From positions 1 to 9,287 of the forward strand of contig CAMPYJ010000062.1 of the NCBI GenBank assembly GCA_946998205.1: a stretch of DNA of 9,287 nucleotides, in the 5' to 3' direction. Both the position numbers and the translations under genes were made by a program. Below, one piece after another: positions 6,670 through 9,287 of the stretch. How positions within the stretch are numbered: position 1 is the first letter of the stretch; every line of letters starts with the position of its first letter. Source of the stretch: an uncultured Prevotella sp. (GTDB taxonomy: Bacteria > Bacteroidota > Bacteroidia > Bacteroidales > Bacteroidaceae). The notes beneath the pieces were generated by a model. That model made no database searches. It had not been told where the DNA came from and was given only the letters and a program-made list of their open reading frames with translations.

Positions 6670-8129
6670 TATTTCTTACCTTTCTTCTGTTTGGTACTGG
6701 TTGTGTTCGCCAAGCTGCGTACGCAACGGAATCCGATGTACGAGCGGGGCTGGTTCTGATATTCCCATGTACGCCAAGCGCTTCTGATGTACGACTCCGG
6801 GTCTTTCCACGACCCGCCCCGCACGCATTTTCTCTTGAGCCTGTACGGATCTTCCAGCGCCGCCTTATATTCCAGCTGCGGATTCAAATCGTTCATCGCG
6901 TCTACGCCAGCCTCATTGTAAACGGTACTCGTCCATTCAGCCACGTTACCCGCCATGTCATACAAGCCGTTTGAATTGGCGCCGTAGATGCCCACCCTAC
7001 TGGTTATGAGGTTCCCGTCCTTGGTATAGTTGCCCCGGTCGGGCTTGAAATTGGCGTAGAAACAGCCCTTGTCAGAGGCCGCCGACGCATTTCCCCACGG
7101 GAACTCCGTGCCGTCTTTACCGCGAGCCGCATATTCCCACTCGGCTTCTGTCGGCAGACGGTAACGTTGAATGAAACGAGCCTCGCCACCCAATCCTCTC
7201 AACAGATAGTCAGTTCGCCACGCGCAGAAGGCATTGGCCTGCTCCCAGGTCACGCCCACCACGGGGTAATCGTTGTATGCCGGATTGCTGAAATAGTTAC
7301 GGAGATAAGTCTCGTTGTCAGAATTCTGAAAGTCATTCACCCAACAGGTGGTGTCTGGATACACGTTAACGACGTAGGTGTTGAGGAAATCCCACGGTCC
7401 CGAGCGCGGCCGGTTGATGGTTTCGCGCACGATCTGCCCGTTGTCATCAACGTACGCGGTGTCCTTGGAAATCATCACCACCTCATCAGGATTCACGCTT
7501 TTGTCTGTATCAAGGTTACGCTCGTTGGGCGACATTCTGTTTTTCCTCAACGCAGCGGTCGTGTAGTCGTATATCTCATAGCGATAGTTGAGCTGCCGAC
7601 AGTCGAGCATCTTCTCGCCCGTCACCGGATTGGTGACATACAAGCTCTCCAAGGCGCGCTGCTCATCCTCATTCATCTTGCGCGGAAGCGGTTTCTTCCA
7701 ATTCAGATGCGGTTTCACGGGGTCACCGTTCTTGTCCTCGGTGATGAGATAAGACTCGTCACCCGCATAGGCCGGATCGGCCAGACGGGTGCGCAAGATG
7801 CTGTCGCGGACCCAGGCGACGAACTGTTTGTACTCAGAGTTCGTCACCTCTGTCTCATCCATCCAGAACCCGTCTACCGAGATGTCTTTCTGCGACGACG
7901 GCTTGCCCCAAAGGCTATCCTGCCGGTCAAGCCCCATCTTCAAGCTGCCACGGGGCACCAGCGTCATACCGTATGGCGTGGGTTCGGCGAACGCCTTTCC
8001 GCCAACGCCCACCACCTCGCCGCCTCGTCCCAGCGAAGCAAACCTGCCGCCAAAGCAACCTGTCAGCATCATCAAGCCGGCCACGGCCAAGCCGAATGTC
8101 ATGTTTCTCTTCATATACCTGATTTTCAT
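6669..8129 (-). CDS. porK: T9SS outer-membrane ring lipoprotein PorK/GldK
   Basis: PorK/GldK is a lipoprotein on the periplasmic face of the outer membrane that forms a ring with PorN. The 486 residues begin with a lipoprotein signal peptide: basic n-region (KIRYMKRN), hydrophobic core and lipobox LTGC, with Cys25 the lipidated residue. From about residue 53 to 472 there is a formylglycine-generating-enzyme (FGE)/sulfatase-modifying-factor fold, shown by MTLVPRGSLKMG (55-66), DETEVTNSEY (91-100), RLPTEAEWEYAARG (324-337), NGLYDMAGNVAEW (387-399), RGGSW (437-441) and IGFRCVR (465-471). A stretch of about 155 residues (131-285) separates the first and second halves of the fold, longer than in true FGE enzymes. 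The two FGE active-site cysteines are absent, so it is structural. It starts 16 nt after porP and shares one base with porL. Confidence 0.95.
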   Translation of the reverse strand: MKIRYMKRNMTFGLAVAGLMMLTGCFGGRFASLGRGGEVVGVGGKAFAEPTPYGMTLVPRGSLKMGLDRQDSLWGKPSSQKDISVDGFWMDETEVTNSEYKQFVAWVRDSILRTRLADPAYAGDESYLITEDKNGDPVKPHLNWKKPLPRKMNEDEQRALESLYVTNPVTGEKMLDCRQLNYRYEIYDYTTAALRKNRMSPNERNLDTDKSVNPDEVVMISKDTAYVDDNGQIVRETINRPRSGPWDFLNTYVVNVYPDTTCWVNDFQNSDNETYLRNYFSNPAYNDYPVVGVTWEQANAFCAWRTDYLLRGLGGEARFIQRYRLPTEAEWEYAARGKDGTEFPWGNASAASDKGCFYANFKPDRGNYTKDGNLITSRVGIYGANSNGLYDMAGNVAEWTSTVYNEAGVDAMNDLNPQLEYKAALEDPYRLKRKCVRGGSWKDPESYIRSAWRTWEYQNQPRSYIGFRCVRSLANTTSTKQKKGKK

Positions 8130-8145
8130 TTTTCCACGAAGGTCA

Positions 8146-9084
8146 TTATAGAAGTCTTACACTTTTGTGCTTGTTTCTACCCTTCTTAGCCAAATTGACA
8201 TCCATCTGGTAACCAACAAACAGTTCGTGACTGCCGTTGCCCGGTTGGATGGCCGAGGTGTACAACTCGTAGCTATACCCCAGCACCACGCCATGAAAGC
8301 TACCGCCTGCCAAGAACGTGACAGAGTTGGTAGGACTATAAGCAACACCCCCGTACATCATTTTCTTCTCATGCCGGTACACCAGTCGGGTTGTAAGGTC
8401 GCCACGGCAGGCCACCCCGTCTGTTCGGACCAGCACAGAAGGCTGTATTGTAAGAAACGGATTTCTCAATTGTATATTGTATCCACCTGTTAAATAGTAT
8501 GTAGGATCGATTTGTAATTGATTTTTCTCATTGAACTCTATGAGAGGTGAAGTAAGATGCAACACCGACACGCCCACATACCATGACCGGTGCGAATAAT
8601 ACACACCCGCACCGAGATCGAGGGCATTACCTTCGGCCTTTGTATTAATGAAGGCAGGATCGTTGGCATCAGCCAAATTGAGCCTGGTGCCATCAAACGC
8701 CTCACTCAGCAAGCCCGCCTGCGCACCAACCGCAAGTCGGCCTCCGAACAATTTGAAGCGAAGGGCGTACTGAAAAGCCAGACGCTGATGGGTGAAAAGA
8801 CCAATCTGGTCGTTCACCAGCTGCACACCACCTCCTTGACATACCTTGAGGAAACAAAGTGGCATGTCAGCCGCAGCATACATCGTCCGTGGGTTGTTCT
8901 TAAATCCAACGAAACTCATGGCGTAAGCCGCGTTGATGTTTAGTTTGTTCTGTTTGCCCACTGCAGCGGGGTTGAACGAGGGTTGCATGTCAAAATAATG
9001 ACTGAACGCCACATCGTATTGCGCCCTTGCCGCCCCAACCATCCACAGCAGCAGACAGAGTAACATGATTTTCTTGCACCGCAC
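8146..9084 (-). CDS. porP: T9SS outer-membrane protein PorP/SprF family
   Basis: PorP/SprF proteins are outer-membrane beta-barrels of about 300 residues that work with PorK-PorN or present secreted proteins at the cell surface. The mature sequence begins QYDVAFSHYFDMQPSFNPAAVG, which is diagnostic for the family, and continues as alternating barrel strands (FQYALRFKLFGGRLAVGAQAGLL, LDLGAGVYYSHRSWYVGVSVLH, YYLTGGYNIQL). The start is uncertain. The reading frame extends to an ATG at 9162 with AAGGA upstream, but that gives 32 extra residues before the hydrophobic signal core, unusual for a signal peptide. I prefer the GTG at 9084, giving RCKKIMLLCLLLW with cleavage after ARA and 312 residues; the ATG at 9066 is the other option but lacks a basic n-region. 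It is the first gene of the por block, 16 nt before porK. Confidence 0.92.
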   Translation of the reverse strand: MRCKKIMLLCLLLWMVGAARAQYDVAFSHYFDMQPSFNPAAVGKQNKLNINAAYAMSFVGFKNNPRTMYAAADMPLCFLKVCQGGGVQLVNDQIGLFTHQRLAFQYALRFKLFGGRLAVGAQAGLLSEAFDGTRLNLADANDPAFINTKAEGNALDLGAGVYYSHRSWYVGVSVLHLTSPLIEFNEKNQLQIDPTYYLTGGYNIQLRNPFLTIQPSVLVRTDGVACRGDLTTRLVYRHEKKMMYGGVAYSPTNSVTFLAGGSFHGVVLGYSYELYTSAIQPGNGSHELFVGYQMDVNLAKKGRNKHKSVRLL

Positions 9085-9090
9085 GTCCGC

Positions 9091-9120
9091 ATAACGTACA
9101 TTCTTGCGTTTTATTGTCAA
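9091..9120 (-). promoter_or_regulatory. Possible por operon promoter
   Basis: On the minus strand TTGACA (9120-9115) and TACGTTAT (9098-9091) are arranged with 19 nt between TTG and TA, the spacing used by Bacteroidota promoters. The downstream element departs from TAnnTTTG in its last two bases, so the match is weak. If real, transcription would start near 9084-9088 and porP would begin at 9084 (nearly leaderless) or 9066. No better candidate is visible between the tRNA terminator and porP. Confidence 0.25.
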
Positions 9121-9189
9121 GACAGCGGGATGATGTTTGAGGAAATGACAAACGTCCGACATTCAACAACGTCCTTCAGGTGGGTTTAC

Positions 9190-9228
9190 AAAAAAGAGCC
9201 TCGTCATTACTCAGAACAACAAGACTCT
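9190..9228 (-). terminator. Intrinsic terminator of the tRNA-Val gene
   Basis: On the minus strand AGAGTCTT (9228-9221) can pair with GAGGCTCT (9202-9195), 8 bp including three G-T wobbles, with an 18-nt loop, followed by a run of T (9195-9190). It begins 6 nt after the tRNA 3' end. It should separate the tRNA transcript from the por genes, although the stem is not strong and some read-through into porP is possible. Confidence 0.6.
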
Positions 9229-9233
9229 CTCCG

Positions 9234-9287
9234 TGGGCGTTGACGGATTCGAACCGCCGACCCTCTGCTTGTAAGGCAGATGCTCTA
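9234..9287 (-). tRNA. tRNA-Val(TAC), 3' portion, cut by the window edge
   Basis: The visible 54 nt contain, in 5'-3' order on the minus strand, the end of the D arm (GAGC), the anticodon arm TCTGC-CTTACAA-GCAGA with anticodon TAC, reading GTA valine codons, the variable loop, the T arm GGCGG-TTCGAAT-CCGTC, the 3' acceptor strand AACGCCC and discriminator A at 9234. The 5' acceptor strand lies outside the window and should read GGGCGTT. CCA is not encoded (CGG follows), so it would be added by tRNA nucleotidyltransferase. Confidence 0.93.

Noticed and set aside
7167..8189. A 340-codon open frame on the plus strand opposite porK and the end of porP
   Set aside because: It lies antisense to a gene with unambiguous lipoprotein and FGE-fold motifs. 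The translation is rich in His, Val and Arg with no recognisable domain, as expected from the complement of GC-rich coding DNA.

Overview
This window looks like chromosomal DNA of an anaerobic Bacteroidales species, most likely Prevotellaceae. The grounds are a complete porP-porK-porL-porM-porN block for the type IX secretion system (T9SS, found only in Bacteroidota), a TAnnTTTG-type promoter element, start codons without obvious Shine-Dalgarno sequences, and a PorT-like outer-membrane barrel. The genus is an inference from overall protein character.

Layout. Positions 1-307 are AT-rich non-coding DNA with two exact copies of an 18-bp sequence, several hairpins and a good Bacteroidota -7 promoter element. 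That promoter drives a plus-strand bicistron: a DUF3737 repeat protein (308-1177) and, 2 nt later, a PLP-dependent MalY/PatB-type C-S lyase (1180-2349). A strong hairpin that can terminate in both directions (2389-2426) separates it from the minus-strand genes.

The rest of the window reads on the minus strand, from right to left: the 3' part of a tRNA-Val(TAC) gene with its own terminator, then porP, porK, porL, porM and porN, then an outer-membrane beta-barrel gene. PorL and PorM are the inner-membrane proton-driven motor. PorK (lipoprotein) and PorN form the periplasmic ring under the outer membrane. PorP is an outer-membrane partner. Together they export proteins carrying a T9SS C-terminal signal; no such cargo gene lies in the window. 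Spacing within the block is tight: 16 nt porP-porK, 1-nt overlap porK-porL, 43 nt porM-porN and 42 nt porN-barrel. The exception is porL-porM, where 90 nt are almost entirely an 8-bp tandem repeat.

The most unusual signal is this porL-porM spacer. The 8-bp units are organised in 24-bp blocks. The spacer has no stop codon in any of the three minus-strand frames and is exactly 30 codons long, so one UAA is all that separates porL from porM in a continuous reading frame. Apart from this, the window holds a well-conserved secretion locus and ordinary housekeeping genes. I see no evidence of an undescribed multi-gene system.
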